From an uncultured Paraprevotella sp. (GTDB taxonomy: Bacteria; Bacteroidota; Bacteroidia; Bacteroidales; Bacteroidaceae), in contig CALUKY010000009.1 of the NCBI GenBank assembly GCA_944321345.1, positions 1 through 64,000 of the forward strand: a DNA stretch of 64,000 nt. Direction: 5' to 3'. A program made the position numbers and the translations under genes. This document shows positions 8,499 through 18,358 of this stretch, one piece after another. How positions within the stretch are numbered: position 1 is the stretch's first letter; each line of letters opens with the position of its first letter. The notes under the pieces are model-generated. The model was not told the origin of the DNA. It saw only the letters and a program-made list of their open reading frames with translations, and made no database searches.

Positions 8499-9413
8499 TC
8501 AAAGCTGTAAAACAAGATTTTCACGAGCCAGCAAAGTTTCGGGAAATATAGAACGGGCTTCGTCGAGCAATTCTTCCTCATCGTCATAACGGGCAGAGAA
8601 GTGTCCGATACATAAACGGCGGGCACCGGTCATACGGGCCATTTCGGCCGCCTGACGTGCGGTGCTGTGGCTGGTTTCCCGAGCACGACGCTTGTCGGCC
8701 TCCGCAAAGGTTGCCTCATGATAAAGCAAATTCACTCCTTTGAGAAAAGGAACGATCTCAGGCTGATAAGCGGTATCGGAACAGTAAGCATAACTTCTGG
8801 GTGGAGAGGCAGGACGCACAAAATGGGTATGAGGTACCACAGTGCCATCTTCCAAAACCCAATCGGCTCCCTGCTTGATACGGGGGATCGCATAATCCGG
8901 CACTTTGTAAAAATCTATTTTTTCACGGATAATATGGGGCAACACCGGTTTTTCACGGAAACAGAATCCCATACAAGGCACACGATGACGCAAGGGAAAG
9001 GCATAGACCTCGACCGAACGGTCCTCATAAATCAAAGAGTAGGTCTCGACGGCGAGCTCATGAACAAGCACTTCGTAGGGCATTCCCTGACAGAAAAAAT
9101 CCAGTTGCGGACGCAAAAGCGACTCCAAAGGTTCAGGGGCATAAATATGCAGCGTTTCGGTACGCCCCAAAAGACCGAAGGTAGAAATCAACCCTATCAG
9201 ACCGAAACAGTGATCACCATGCAAATGAGAAATAAAGATATGGTTCAGGCGCGAAAACTTCAAATGCGAACGGCGCAACTGCAACTGCGCCCCTTCACCG
9301 CAGTCGATCATAAAAAGCTTGTCGCGCACATTGACCACCTGAGCCGAGGGATAATGACGCATCGTGGGCAGCGCAGAGCCACAGCCAAGAATATTCACCT
9401 CAAATTTTTCCAT
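8499..9413 (-). CDS. rnz: Ribonuclease Z
   Basis: Metallo-beta-lactamase-fold endonuclease that trims tRNA 3' ends. At 304 residues it is the short (RNase Z-S) form. The zinc motif is SHLHGDHCFGL near residue 61. Other conserved elements are CSDTAYQPEIV with the bridging Asp, YHEATFAEAD, and a C-terminal His in CIGHFSARY. It begins 18 bases beyond the rpsA terminator arm and reads away from it on the same strand. Confidence 0.95.
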   Translation of the reverse strand: MEKFEVNILGCGSALPTMRHYPSAQVVNVRDKLFMIDCGEGAQLQLRRSHLKFSRLNHIFISHLHGDHCFGLIGLISTFGLLGRTETLHIYAPEPLESLLRPQLDFFCQGMPYEVLVHELAVETYSLIYEDRSVEVYAFPLRHRVPCMGFCFREKPVLPHIIREKIDFYKVPDYAIPRIKQGADWVLEDGTVVPHTHFVRPASPPRSYAYCSDTAYQPEIVPFLKGVNLLYHEATFAEADKRRARETSHSTARQAAEMARMTGARRLCIGHFSARYDDEEELLDEARSIFPETLLARENLVLQL

Positions 9414-9430
9414 AAAGCAACATTGCTATA

Positions 9431-9464
9431 AAAAGAAAGAGCGGTGACCTGAGGACACCGCTCT
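9431..9464 (-). terminator. rpsA: rpsA terminator
   Basis: AGAGCGGTG (9438-9446) pairs with CACCGCTCT (9456-9464). On the minus strand TTTCTTTTT follows, 23 bases past the rpsA stop codon. Confidence 0.85.
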
Positions 9465-9486
9465 TCTTCGTTTATTCTAAATAGAA

Positions 9487-11274
9487 TTATTCACCTTTTT
9501 CCATCTGAGCCTTCAAAGCAGCCAGTGCATCGATGTCACCCAGAGTAGTTGATGCAGCCTGATTCTGGATCATTGGAGCATCTTCCTTCTTAGCTGACTT
9601 CTTAGGAGCGGCAGCCTTCTTAGCTTCCTTAGCCTCAGCACGCTGTGCATCTTCGAAGATACGGCTGTGAGACAGGATGATACGCTTGCTTTCCTTGTTG
9701 AACTCGATTACCTTGAATGGCAACTTCTCATTCAACTGAGCCTGTGAACCATCTTCCTTAACCAGGTGCTTCGGAGTTGCGAAACCTTCTACACCGTACT
9801 CCAGCTGGATAACTGCACCCTTCTCGAGCAACTCAACGATAGTTCCTTCGTGAACTGAATCCTGAGTGAATACAGTTTCGAATACATCCCATGGATTCTC
9901 CTCCAACTGCTTGTGACCCAAGCTCAGACGACGGTTCTCCTTGTCGATCTCCAGAACCTGAACCTCGATCTCAGCACCGATCTGAGTGAACTCTGAAGGA
10001 TGTTTGATCTTCTTAGTCCAAGACAGGTCAGAGATGTGGATCAATCCGTCAACACCTTCTTCGATTTCTACGAATACACCGAAGTTAGTGAAGTTGCGAA
10101 CCTTTGCAGTGTGCTTAGAACCTACCGGATACTTAGCCTCGATGTTCTCCCATGGATCAGCCTTCAGCTGCTTGATACCCAGAGACATCTTACGCTCTTC
10201 GCGATCCAGAGTCAGGATAACTGCCTCTACTTCGTCACCTACCTTCATGAAGTCCTGAGCTGAACGCAAGTGCTGGCTCCAAGACATTTCAGAAACGTGG
10301 ATCAGACCTTCTACACCCGGAGCGATTTCGATGAATGCACCGTAGTCGGCCATAACGACAACTTTACCCTTAACCTTGTCACCTATCTTCAAGTTAGGAT
10401 CCAAAGCATCCCATGGGTGCGGAGTGAGCTGCTTCAAGCCCAGAGCGATACGCTTCTTCTCGTCATCGAAGTCGAGGATAACCACGTTGATCTTCTGATC
10501 CAACTGAACAACCTCACGAGGATCGCTTACACGGCCCCATGACAAGTCAGTGATGTGGATCAAACCGTCTACGCCACCCAAGTCGATGAATACACCGTAT
10601 GATGTGATATTCTTAACGGTACCTTCCAATACCTGTCCTTTTTCCAACTTGCTGATGATTTCCTTCTTCTGCTGCTCCAACTCAGCCTCGATAAGAGCCT
10701 TGTGAGAAACAACAACGTTCTTGAATTCCTGGTTGATCTTAACCACCTTGAATTCCATAGTCTTGCCAACGAATACATCGTAATCGCGGATAGGCTTAAC
10801 ATCGATCTGTGAACCTGGCAAGAATGCCTCGATTCCGAATACATCAACGATCATACCACCCTTAGTGCGGCACTTGATGTATCCCTTGATAATTTCTTCT
10901 TTCTCCAGAGCCTCGTTAACACGATCCCAAGAACGAGTAGCACGAGCCTTCTTGTGTGAAAGGATCAACTGACCTTTCTTGTCTTCCTGATTTTCAATAT
11001 ACACCTCAACAACGTCACCTACTTTCAAATCAGGATTGTAACGGAACTCACTCATAGGAATGATACCGTCTGATTTAAAGCCGATGTTCACAACAACCTC
11101 ACGCTTGTTCATGGCGATAACTGTACCGTCAACAACTTCGTGATCATTTACCTTGTTCAAAGAACCTTCGTAAGCCTTCTGCTGTTCTTCACGACTTACG
11201 TTTGCTGCGTCACCGCTTTCATAAGCTTCCCAGTCAAAATCTGCCAGAGGAGCTACATTTTTCAAATCTGCCAT
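9487..11274 (-). CDS. rpsA: 30S ribosomal protein S1
   Basis: RNA-binding ribosomal protein that helps the 30S subunit capture mRNA. The 595 residues contain six S1 (OB-fold) repeats. The best conserved carry the G-F/V-F-V/I-D/E signatures YGVFIDLGGVDGLIH, YGAFIEIAPGVEGLIH and FGVFVEIEEGVDGLIH (roughly residues 215-450), each followed by SLGxKQL-type linkers. The C-terminal tail is Lys/Ala-rich. S1 is important here because Bacteroidetes mRNAs often lack strong Shine-Dalgarno sites. Two tandem -7 elements lie upstream. Confidence 0.97.
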   Translation of the reverse strand: MADLKNVAPLADFDWEAYESGDAANVSREEQQKAYEGSLNKVNDHEVVDGTVIAMNKREVVVNIGFKSDGIIPMSEFRYNPDLKVGDVVEVYIENQEDKKGQLILSHKKARATRSWDRVNEALEKEEIIKGYIKCRTKGGMIVDVFGIEAFLPGSQIDVKPIRDYDVFVGKTMEFKVVKINQEFKNVVVSHKALIEAELEQQKKEIISKLEKGQVLEGTVKNITSYGVFIDLGGVDGLIHITDLSWGRVSDPREVVQLDQKINVVILDFDDEKKRIALGLKQLTPHPWDALDPNLKIGDKVKGKVVVMADYGAFIEIAPGVEGLIHVSEMSWSQHLRSAQDFMKVGDEVEAVILTLDREERKMSLGIKQLKADPWENIEAKYPVGSKHTAKVRNFTNFGVFVEIEEGVDGLIHISDLSWTKKIKHPSEFTQIGAEIEVQVLEIDKENRRLSLGHKQLEENPWDVFETVFTQDSVHEGTIVELLEKGAVIQLEYGVEGFATPKHLVKEDGSQAQLNEKLPFKVIEFNKESKRIILSHSRIFEDAQRAEAKEAKKAAAPKKSAKKEDAPMIQNQAASTTLGDIDALAALKAQMEKGE

Positions 11275-11594
11275 TTAGTTAATTAATTGATAATAAAATA
11301 CTAATAATGTTAGACATTATATTGCTTAAAATTCGGAGCAAAGATAATTTATTTCTTTTTACTCAAAGATAAGGAATAATATATTTTCCATACAATTAAG
11401 CTTTAATAACATTTACCTGCTACTATTCCTTGATTTTTTTCAATTCTTACATAAATTTGCAACAACAGACACCATTAAGGGCAAACAACAGCCCCGCCCG
11501 AATACATTTATATTTTTTTCGCTATTCATATATACCGTTTTTCTCAGTTTTATTTTACCTTTGTAGTATTCAAACACATTAATATTATTAAGGC
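11275..11594. promoter_or_regulatory. Divergent rpsA/pfkA intergenic region
   Basis: This 320-base region has no gene. It contains the rpsA promoters on the minus strand (11339-11371) and a TACCTTTG -7 element at 11556-11563 facing pfkA, about 32 bases before its ATG. The rest is AT-rich with no strong dyad. Confidence 0.6.
11339..11371 (-). promoter_or_regulatory. rpsA: Tandem -7 elements upstream of rpsA
   Basis: TATCTTTG occurs twice on the minus strand, at 11346-11339 and 11371-11364, 25 bases apart. Both match TAnnTTTG. The TTTG of the upstream copy lies 17 bases before the downstream copy and could also serve as its -33 element. Tandem start points are plausible for a ribosomal-protein gene. 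Confidence 0.5.
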
Positions 11595-12575
11595 ATGAGA
11601 AAGAAAATTGAATGTATCGGCATTTTAACATCCGGTGGCGATGCTCCCGGAATGAATGCCGCTATACGTGCAGTAACTCGTACAGCAATTGCCGAAGGCT
11701 TTAAGGTAAAAGGAATCTACCGCGGATATGAAGGACTGTTGCGTAATGAAATTCAGGAGTTTACTACCGAAAATGTAAGTAATATCATCCAACGCGGTGG
11801 AACCATTCTGAAAACCGCACGATGCAAGGAGTTTCAAACTGTAGAAGGTCGGAAAATTGCCTACGACAATATGATGGCTCAGGGAATTGACGCCCTGGTG
11901 GTCATCGGAGGAAACGGTTCTCTCACCGGTGCCAGAATTTTTGCGGAAGAATATGATGTGCCATGCATCGGACTGCCCGGAACTATCGACAACGACTTAT
12001 ATGGAACAGATTCTACCATCGGATACGACACGACATTGAATACGATTGTGGAATGCGTAGATAAAATTCGAGATACAGCGACATCACACGAACGCATCTT
12101 CTTCATTGAAGTAATGGGCCGTGACGCCGGTTTCCTGGCGCAAAACAGTGCCATCGCCAGCGGTGCCGAGGCTGCCATTATCCCGGAAGACTCTACAAAC
12201 GCAGACCAGCTGGAACAGTTTATCGGACGAGGCATCCGTAAGAGTAAAAGCTCCAGCATCGTCATCGTTTCGGAAAGCCCGAAATGCGGTGCCATGTACT
12301 ACGCAGAACGAGTAAAGCAGGAATATCCGGAATACGATGTACGCGTATCCATCCTGGGGCATCTGCAACGCGGTGGTTCACCGAGTGCCAGCGACCGTAT
12401 TTTAGCATCACGCCTGGGTGTCGGCGCCATTACCGCCATTCTGGAAGGACAGCGCAACGTCATGATCGGAATCCGTGATGATGAAATTGTTTATGTTCCG
12501 TTTGCCAACGCAATCAAGAACAACAAACCTATAAAGAAAGAACTGATCAACGTTTTGGGCATCCTGTCCATTTAA
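11595..12575 (+). CDS. pfkA: ATP-dependent 6-phosphofructokinase
   Basis: Phosphorylates fructose 6-phosphate to fructose 1,6-bisphosphate in glycolysis. The 326-residue bacterial-type enzyme begins with [17 protein letters not shown] (ATP site). The substrate/catalytic stretch is [19 protein letters not shown], with the Asp base present. [18 protein letters not shown] and [15 protein letters not shown] are also intact. It is monocistronic: own -7 element upstream and a strong terminator at 12612-12644. Confidence 0.97.
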   Translation: MRKKIECIGILTSGGDAPGMNAAIRAVTRTAIAEGFKVKGIYRGYEGLLRNEIQEFTTENVSNIIQRGGTILKTARCKEFQTVEGRKIAYDNMMAQGIDALVVIGGNGSLTGARIFAEEYDVPCIGLPGTIDNDLYGTDSTIGYDTTLNTIVECVDKIRDTATSHERIFFIEVMGRDAGFLAQNSAIASGAEAAIIPEDSTNADQLEQFIGRGIRKSKSSSIVIVSESPKCGAMYYAERVKQEYPEYDVRVSILGHLQRGGSPSASDRILASRLGVGAITAILEGQRNVMIGIRDDEIVYVPFANAIKNNKPIKKELINVLGILSI

Positions 12576-12611
12576 ACGCCGCCATCAGAACTTTACTTAA
12601 AAAACAACTCA

Positions 12612-12644
12612 GGAACTGCACCTTACGTGCAGTTCCTTTTTTTT
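12612..12644 (+). terminator. pfkA: pfkA terminator
   Basis: GGAACTGCAC (12612-12621), loop CTTAC, GTGCAGTTCC (12627-12636), then eight Ts. A perfect ten-pair stem 36 bases past the stop codon. Confidence 0.95.
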
Positions 12645-12649
12645 ACAGA

Positions 12650-12684
12650 ACAAAAACAAAGGCAGCATGGAAAACCATACTGCC
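12650..12684 (-). terminator. Terminator of the 146-residue hypothetical gene
   Basis: On the minus strand GGCAGTATGG, loop TTTT, CCATGCTGCC (12684-12661), then a T-rich run. One mismatch in the stem. Confidence 0.75.
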
Positions 12685-12716
12685 TCACTGTTATTTCTAC
12701 AGAGATCTGAAAAAAC

Positions 12717-13157
12717 TTATTCTTCCAACAGCTTTTTCAGAAAATCCTCCAATTCCTCGTCCAGTCCTTTCAACAGATCCTTATCGAGAATAATGGTATC
12801 ATCATCTACAAAATAAAGATCACTGACCACATCCTGCTCATCATCAATCAGAACAAAAGAAAAAGGCTTCAGAATCGGCAGACTTTCCCACACCTGCTGC
12901 ATTCCTTGAATACACTTTCGCAAAACAGGAACGTTAGACTCATAAAAGTTCTCATCCTTAGAGTCAATCCATTCTTCAACAACACAGCGCGTGAGCTCTT
13001 CAAAATCATCATTATACACAAGCAGCTCACCGGATTCGGGCTTGATCTGTAAATGAATATCCGTAAGCACCGGATCGGACTGAATCATCGAAAATTTTGC
13101 TGCGACTTTATTCAAAGCACGTTCTATCTGTTGAATCGTAGGTGATGTTACGCTCAT
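12717..13157 (-). CDS. Conserved acidic hypothetical protein
   Basis: The 146-residue cytoplasmic-looking protein has no signal peptide or membrane helix. It is strongly acidic, ending in a Glu/Asp/Leu-rich helix (GLDEELEDFLKKLLEE). I do not recognise a family; it resembles small conserved Bacteroidales proteins of unknown role. The ATG at 13157 is used rather than the TTG at 13163. A TAATTTTG -7 element at 13194-13187 and a downstream terminator make it a single-gene unit between convergent pfkA and the upstream secA. Confidence 0.75.
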   Translation of the reverse strand: MSVTSPTIQQIERALNKVAAKFSMIQSDPVLTDIHLQIKPESGELLVYNDDFEELTRCVVEEWIDSKDENFYESNVPVLRKCIQGMQQVWESLPILKPFSFVLIDDEQDVVSDLYFVDDDTIILDKDLLKGLDEELEDFLKKLLEE

Positions 13158-13320
13158 AATCAAAAGTCTTTTATATTTATAGATACCAAAATTACAAAAA
13201 AATATTTGTAATAGAACTTTTTGACGCTAAAAAAACAAAACAGATGCAGAAAAATGGAATCGGGAAGCATGTTTCACCCCAAGCTGAAAGCAAAACAAAA
13301 ACAGAACGCACCGAAAAGCA

Positions 13321-13355
13321 ATATGCCCGGACTTTGAAACAAAGCCCGGGCATAT
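13321..13355 (-). terminator. secA: secA terminator
   Basis: ATATGCCCGG (13321-13330) pairs with CCGGGCATAT (13346-13355), extended inward by CTTT/AAAG around a mismatch. The T tract on the minus strand is weak. Confidence 0.55.
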
Positions 13356-13380
13356 GGATTATTTTCAATCGAAACGCGGA

Positions 13381-16300
13381 TTACAAACCGGCTCCGTGAC
13401 AGTTCTTGAACTTCTTGCCGCTTCCGCATGGACACGGATCGTTCCGACCAGGTCCTTTATCGGCAACATGTGGCTGCTGTGGCTGTGAGGCACGTGTATC
13501 CTGTGCGGCAGCTGCTACCATATCCGGATCATTCAGATCTTCATGACTTTCCACATAATTCTGTTTCTGGTGTGCCGGTTCCGGCTCAACCTCACGAACT
13601 TCCTGTGGAGCCTGTACCGGAATCTGTCCACGCATCAGAATGCTCAAAGTCTGGTTATTGATCTTGTCTACCATCTTATCGAAGAGGGTAACGCTTTCCA
13701 GCTTAAAGATCAACAACGGATCTTTCTGTTCATAGCTTGCGTTCTGCACAGAATGTTTCAGTTCGTCCAAGGATCTCAGATTTTCTTTCCAGGCCTCATC
13801 AATGGTGTGAAGCATGATTGTCTTCTCAAACTCCTTAATTACAGACTTGCTCTCTGTTTCATAAGCCTCTTTCAGAGAAGTTGAAATCTGATACATTCGA
13901 CGACCGTCGGTAATAGGCACCATAATATTCTCATACATGGCTCCCTGAGTTTCGTAAACCTGCTTAATGACCGGATTGGCAACCGCAGCCATCAGATCGG
14001 TTTTCATCTTGAAGCGCTTCATAGCCTCGGCATAAGCCTTGTCATACAGTTTCTCACGCTTCATCTCGTTGTATTCCTGCTCGGTAAACGGACATTCCAT
14101 AGCCAGAACTTCCAGGAAGCTTTCCTTACAGCTGTCATAATCTCCTCCGTCGATAAAGTAAACACAACGGTCCCAAATCATATCCGCTACGTCCATACCG
14201 ATACGTTCGCCCATAAGAGCATGGCGGCGCTTTTCGTATACAACGGTACGCTGCTTATTCATCACGTCGTCGTATTCCAACAGACGTTTACGTATACCGA
14301 AATGATTCTCCTCTACCTTCTTCTGTGCACGCTCAATAGACTTGCTGATCATAGGATGCTCGATCATTTCGCCATCCTCGAATCCCATTTTGTCCATAAT
14401 CGAAGCAATACGTTCGCTACCGAAAAGGCGCATCAGTTTATCTTCCAATGAAACAAAGAACACAGATGATCCCGGGTCACCCTGACGTCCGGCACGTCCG
14501 CGCAACTGTCTGTCCACACGACGGCTTTCATGACGCTCGGTACCGATAATTGCCAAACCACCGGCAGCCTTCACTTCGTCGCTCAACTTGATATCCGTAC
14601 CACGTCCGGCCATATTGGTGGCAATGGTTACCGTACTGCTCTGTCCGGCCTTGGCCACAATGTCGGCCTCCTGCTGATGCAACTTCGCATTCAACACGTT
14701 GTGAGGAATCTTTCTCATCTGGAGCATCTTGCTCAACATCTCTGAGATTTCTACGGATGTGGTACCGACAAGCACCGGACGACCGGCCTTGATCATCTTC
14801 TCCACCTCCTCGATCACCGCCTTGTACTTCTCGCGCTGAGTCTTGTACACACGGTCATCCATATCCTTACGGGCAATCGGACGGTTGGTCGGAATCTCAA
14901 CAACATCCAATTTATAGATATCCCAGAACTCACCTGCCTCGGTGCTGGCCGTACCGGTCATACCAGAGAGCTTGTGATACATTCTGAAGTAGTTCTGCAA
15001 AGTAATGGTAGCAAATGTCTGTGTGGCAGCCTGAACCTTTACGTGCTCCTTAGCCTCAACAGCCTGATGCAAACCGTCGCTCCAACGACGGCCGTCCATA
15101 ATACGACCGGTCTGCTCGTCGACAATCTTCACTTCACCGTCAATCACGACATACTCGTCATCGCGGTTAAACATGGTGTAAGCCTTAAGCAACTGCTGGA
15201 TGGTATGTACCCGCTCACTCTTTACGGCATAATCACTGTAAAGCTGGTCTTTCTTCTGCAAACGCTCTTCGGTAGACAATGAAGTATCAGACTCCAAAGC
15301 CGACATGGCTGCAGTAATATCCGGCAATACAAACAGATCCGGATTTGATGTAGCATGTGCCAACCAGTCATTTCCCTTATCGGTAAGATCTACACTGTTC
15401 ATCTTTTCATCTACAACAAAGAACAAAGGCTCGACTGCCTCAGGCATGCGCTTGTTGTTGTTCTCCATATAGATTTCTTCCGTCTTCAGCAATCCGGCCT
15501 TAATACCCGGCTCTGACAAATATTTGATCAACGGCTTGTTTTTCGGAAGTGCCTTATGACTGCGGAACAACTGCAGGAAACCCTGGGTAACCTGTTCCTT
15601 ATCTTCAGAAGCGATGAGCTGCTTGGCTTCGGCCAGATACTGAGTGGCCAACTGACGCTGAACAGCAACCAACTGCTCTACCAAAGGCTGATAAACCCCA
15701 AAGAGCTGGTTATCGCCCTGAGGTACCGGTCCGGAAATAATCAACGGAGTACGGGCATCGTCAATCAACACAGAGTCGACCTCATCGACAATAGCATAGT
15801 TGTGACGGCGCTGCACGAGATCCTTCGGATTGGTTGCCATATTGTCGCGCAAATAATCGAAACCGAACTCATTGTTGGTACCGAAAGTAATGTCGGCCAA
15901 ATAAGCTCTACGGCGAGCGTCAGAGTTAGGCTGATGACGGTCAATACAATCCACGCTCAAACCATGGAACATATAGATCGGTCCCATCCAGTCGGCATCA
16001 CGCTTGGCCAGATAGTCGTTCACGGTCACGACATGCACACCGTTACCTGTCAACGCATTCAGGAACACCGGCAATGTAGCTACCAAGGTCTTACCTTCAC
16101 CCGTTGCCATCTCGGCGATCTTACCCTGATGCAATACGATACCACCGAAAAGCTGCACATCATAATGCACCATATTCCAACGGATATCATTACCTCCGGC
16201 TGTCCAGTGGGCATGATATACGGCCTTGTCACCTTCAATATCCACAAAATCATATCTCACCGCCAGAGTACGGTCAAAATCATTTGCGGTTACAACGATA

Positions 16301-16677
16301 TCCTCATTTTGAGCGAAACGCTCTGCCGTAGACTTCACAATGGCAAAGACCTGAGGCATCACTTCGTTCAACGCTACTTCATAACGGTCTAACACTTCTT
16401 TTTCGAGTTTGTCTACCTGAGCAAATAAAGGAGCACGGTCCTGAATCTCGGTCTGCTCGATTTTCGCCTTCAGGTCAGCAATCTTCTCCTTCAGGTCGTT
16501 AGCTGATCCTTGTATATAAGCCTTCAACTCCTGCGTTTTCGCGCGGAGCGCATCATTATCCAATGCCTGAATTTCAGGATAAGCGGCCTTCACCTTCTCT
16601 ACCAAAGGCTGAATCAGCTTCATATCCCGAGTTGACTTATTACCAAACAGCTTGCTTAAAAATTTATTTATATCCAT
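13381..16677 (-). CDS. secA: Protein translocase ATPase SecA
   Basis: Motor of the Sec pathway, driving precursor proteins through SecYEG. Walker A is [13 protein letters not shown] near residue 190 and Walker B/DEAD-like is [17 protein letters not shown]. The helicase motif [15 protein letters not shown] is present. The C-terminal SEC-C zinc motif [14 protein letters not shown] ends the protein. At 1098 residues it is longer than the E. coli protein, owing to insertions around residues 320-440, as is usual in Bacteroidetes. A TAACTTTG -7 element lies about 35 bases upstream of the ATG. Confidence 0.98.
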   Translation of the reverse strand: MDINKFLSKLFGNKSTRDMKLIQPLVEKVKAAYPEIQALDNDALRAKTQELKAYIQGSANDLKEKIADLKAKIEQTEIQDRAPLFAQVDKLEKEVLDRYEVALNEVMPQVFAIVKSTAERFAQNEDIVVTANDFDRTLAVRYDFVDIEGDKAVYHAHWTAGGNDIRWNMVHYDVQLFGGIVLHQGKIAEMATGEGKTLVATLPVFLNALTGNGVHVVTVNDYLAKRDADWMGPIYMFHGLSVDCIDRHQPNSDARRRAYLADITFGTNNEFGFDYLRDNMATNPKDLVQRRHNYAIVDEVDSVLIDDARTPLIISGPVPQGDNQLFGVYQPLVEQLVAVQRQLATQYLAEAKQLIASEDKEQVTQGFLQLFRSHKALPKNKPLIKYLSEPGIKAGLLKTEEIYMENNNKRMPEAVEPLFFVVDEKMNSVDLTDKGNDWLAHATSNPDLFVLPDITAAMSALESDTSLSTEERLQKKDQLYSDYAVKSERVHTIQQLLKAYTMFNRDDEYVVIDGEVKIVDEQTGRIMDGRRWSDGLHQAVEAKEHVKVQAATQTFATITLQNYFRMYHKLSGMTGTASTEAGEFWDIYKLDVVEIPTNRPIARKDMDDRVYKTQREKYKAVIEEVEKMIKAGRPVLVGTTSVEISEMLSKMLQMRKIPHNVLNAKLHQQEADIVAKAGQSSTVTIATNMAGRGTDIKLSDEVKAAGGLAIIGTERHESRRVDRQLRGRAGRQGDPGSSVFFVSLEDKLMRLFGSERIASIMDKMGFEDGEMIEHPMISKSIERAQKKVEENHFGIRKRLLEYDDVMNKQRTVVYEKRRHALMGERIGMDVADMIWDRCVYFIDGGDYDSCKESFLEVLAMECPFTEQEYNEMKREKLYDKAYAEAMKRFKMKTDLMAAVANPVIKQVYETQGAMYENIMVPITDGRRMYQISTSLKEAYETESKSVIKEFEKTIMLHTIDEAWKENLRSLDELKHSVQNASYEQKDPLLIFKLESVTLFDKMVDKINNQTLSILMRGQIPVQAPQEVREVEPEPAHQKQNYVESHEDLNDPDMVAAAAQDTRASQPQQPHVADKGPGRNDPCPCGSGKKFKNCHGAGL

Positions 16678-16710
16678 AATTATTTTGTTGTATTATCTGT
16701 CAAACGACTG

Positions 16711-16718
16711 CAAAGTTA
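16711..16718 (-). promoter_or_regulatory. secA: -7 element of the secA promoter
   Basis: TAACTTTG on the minus strand matches TAnnTTTG and gives a leader of about 27 bases to secA. The -33 element is not clear. Confidence 0.5.
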
Positions 16719-16768
16719 TTATAAATTTCAAAAAAACACACATTATCTTAACGGTAAATAGCGTTTTT

Positions 16769-18355
16769 CTATTTTAAATCCGTCAGAGGATAAGCAGAGC
16801 AAGCGTTTGGAGCCCGTATTCGCATAAATTGTGACAAAGTCGGTGCCACACAATCTACAGAAACGGGAGTCTTTATCATTTGTGATTTAATGTCATAACC
16901 AAGGAATACCAGCGGGAAGCTGACAAACCCTTCCCGAACCCACAATGGCTCACGGGAATTTTCCGTTTCCAGTTTCCAACCCGAAGAAACATCAATCAGA
17001 ATATCACCGGAACATTTTGGATGATAGCTGTTTCTGATCTTGCTGATGATCGGACTCCAAGAGCCGACATTCAGACGATGACTGGTATATACATCCTGAA
17101 CACCTTCCAACTGAATCAGAAAATCCTGACACCGTTGCAAGACTTCTGCCGAATTCAGCTGTTTGTCTTCAAGCAGCTTTTTATTCAGATAAATCTGCGC
17201 ATTATAGGAAGCCTCAACATACTGACCTTCTCCATACATGGCCATCAGATACATATTGAGCAAGGCCGTTGCTTTCTTCATGCTAAACACACCGGTAGGA
17301 ATGCGATAACGGGCCAATTCCGGTCGTTCTGGATCAGAATATCCGGTAGAAGTCACCACAAAAAGAACCTGACCGGCTCCGATCCGCTTTTCCACGTAAT
17401 CGATCAAATCGCCCAACTGACGATCCAGACGCACATAAGTATCCTGCAACTCGATGGGATATTCTGACGAGGTTCCATGTTCAAAATTACCGGCATAATA
17501 GGTTACTGACAAAAAGTCAGTCACTTCGTCTTTACCCAAAGCCGTACTTTCCATGCACACTTTGGCAAACTTATTCACCTCTTCATTGACACAGCCGGTG
17601 GTCTTAAACAGAGAAATACGCTGATCATCTTTAAAACGATGCTCAAAAGAATTGGCTACCGCACTCCCCAGCAAGTAATTGAAGTTACCCACCAGATCGT
17701 TTGAAGGCGTCCATTTGAACTCTCCTACTTTTTCCCATAACGGATTGGTGCGGTCATAGGCACTGGCCCACGCCGGATAACCTCCATAATAAGAAGAAGT
17801 TACCCACTGACCGGTTTCATCATTAAGCCAGAAAGCACCGTCGGCAGCATGACCGGCAGCCAGAATCGCCGCATCACGGAACGGAGATATGGCATAAACC
17901 TGCGACGCTCCGGCAGAAGCCATTTTCAACTCATCCACCAAAGATGACGAACGCAAATGCTGGGGTGAAGAAGGAGTTCCCTTAGGCAAAGACGGATATT
18001 TCTCATCATCCACGCAAAACACCGGACGGAGAATTTTCCGATCCATCCACATATTCGCCACAATGCCATTCTCATAAGGAGAAGCACCGGTAAACAGACA
18101 TGCTACAGCAGATGCCCGGTCCGGATTGACAAACGGATATTCCGCATTCAGACACACATATCCGTCCTTCATCAGACGTTTGAACCCCCGCTCGCCATAA
18201 AGCGATTTAAAGGCCTGCATATAGTCTGAACGCAACTGGTCGATCGTAATGCTCACCACCAGACGCGGAGCATCTGACGCAGCGCGGGCTGAGGCATTGG
18301 ATAAAATCCAGGCTCCCAACAAAGCGGTAAGTAAACGATAGTTTTTTAAATGCAT
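16769..18355 (-). CDS. Alkaline-phosphatase-superfamily protein, predicted pseudoenzyme
   Basis: Secreted protein of 528 residues with a signal peptide (to about ARAA, residue 26) and the fold signature of PafA-type phosphatases: VVSITIDQLRSDYM, FTGASPYENGIV, then PLVFLGYDI and VAPTLSQFMRI. Only the first metal ligand (Asp39) is kept. The nucleophile Thr position reads Arg80 in VNPDRASAVACLFTG. The DYVGH motif reads YYAGN (286-290), ADHG reads STGY (336-339), and the C-terminal His region reads REGFVSFP. It is therefore unlikely to hydrolyse phosphoesters by the family mechanism and may bind a ligand or act as a scaffold. It starts three bases after the DUF4105 gene, so the two are one operon. 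Confidence 0.8.
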   Translation of the reverse strand: MHLKNYRLLTALLGAWILSNASARAASDAPRLVVSITIDQLRSDYMQAFKSLYGERGFKRLMKDGYVCLNAEYPFVNPDRASAVACLFTGASPYENGIVANMWMDRKILRPVFCVDDEKYPSLPKGTPSSPQHLRSSSLVDELKMASAGASQVYAISPFRDAAILAAGHAADGAFWLNDETGQWVTSSYYGGYPAWASAYDRTNPLWEKVGEFKWTPSNDLVGNFNYLLGSAVANSFEHRFKDDQRISLFKTTGCVNEEVNKFAKVCMESTALGKDEVTDFLSVTYYAGNFEHGTSSEYPIELQDTYVRLDRQLGDLIDYVEKRIGAGQVLFVVTSTGYSDPERPELARYRIPTGVFSMKKATALLNMYLMAMYGEGQYVEASYNAQIYLNKKLLEDKQLNSAEVLQRCQDFLIQLEGVQDVYTSHRLNVGSWSPIISKIRNSYHPKCSGDILIDVSSGWKLETENSREPLWVREGFVSFPLVFLGYDIKSQMIKTPVSVDCVAPTLSQFMRIRAPNACSAYPLTDLK

Positions 18356-18358
18356 TTC

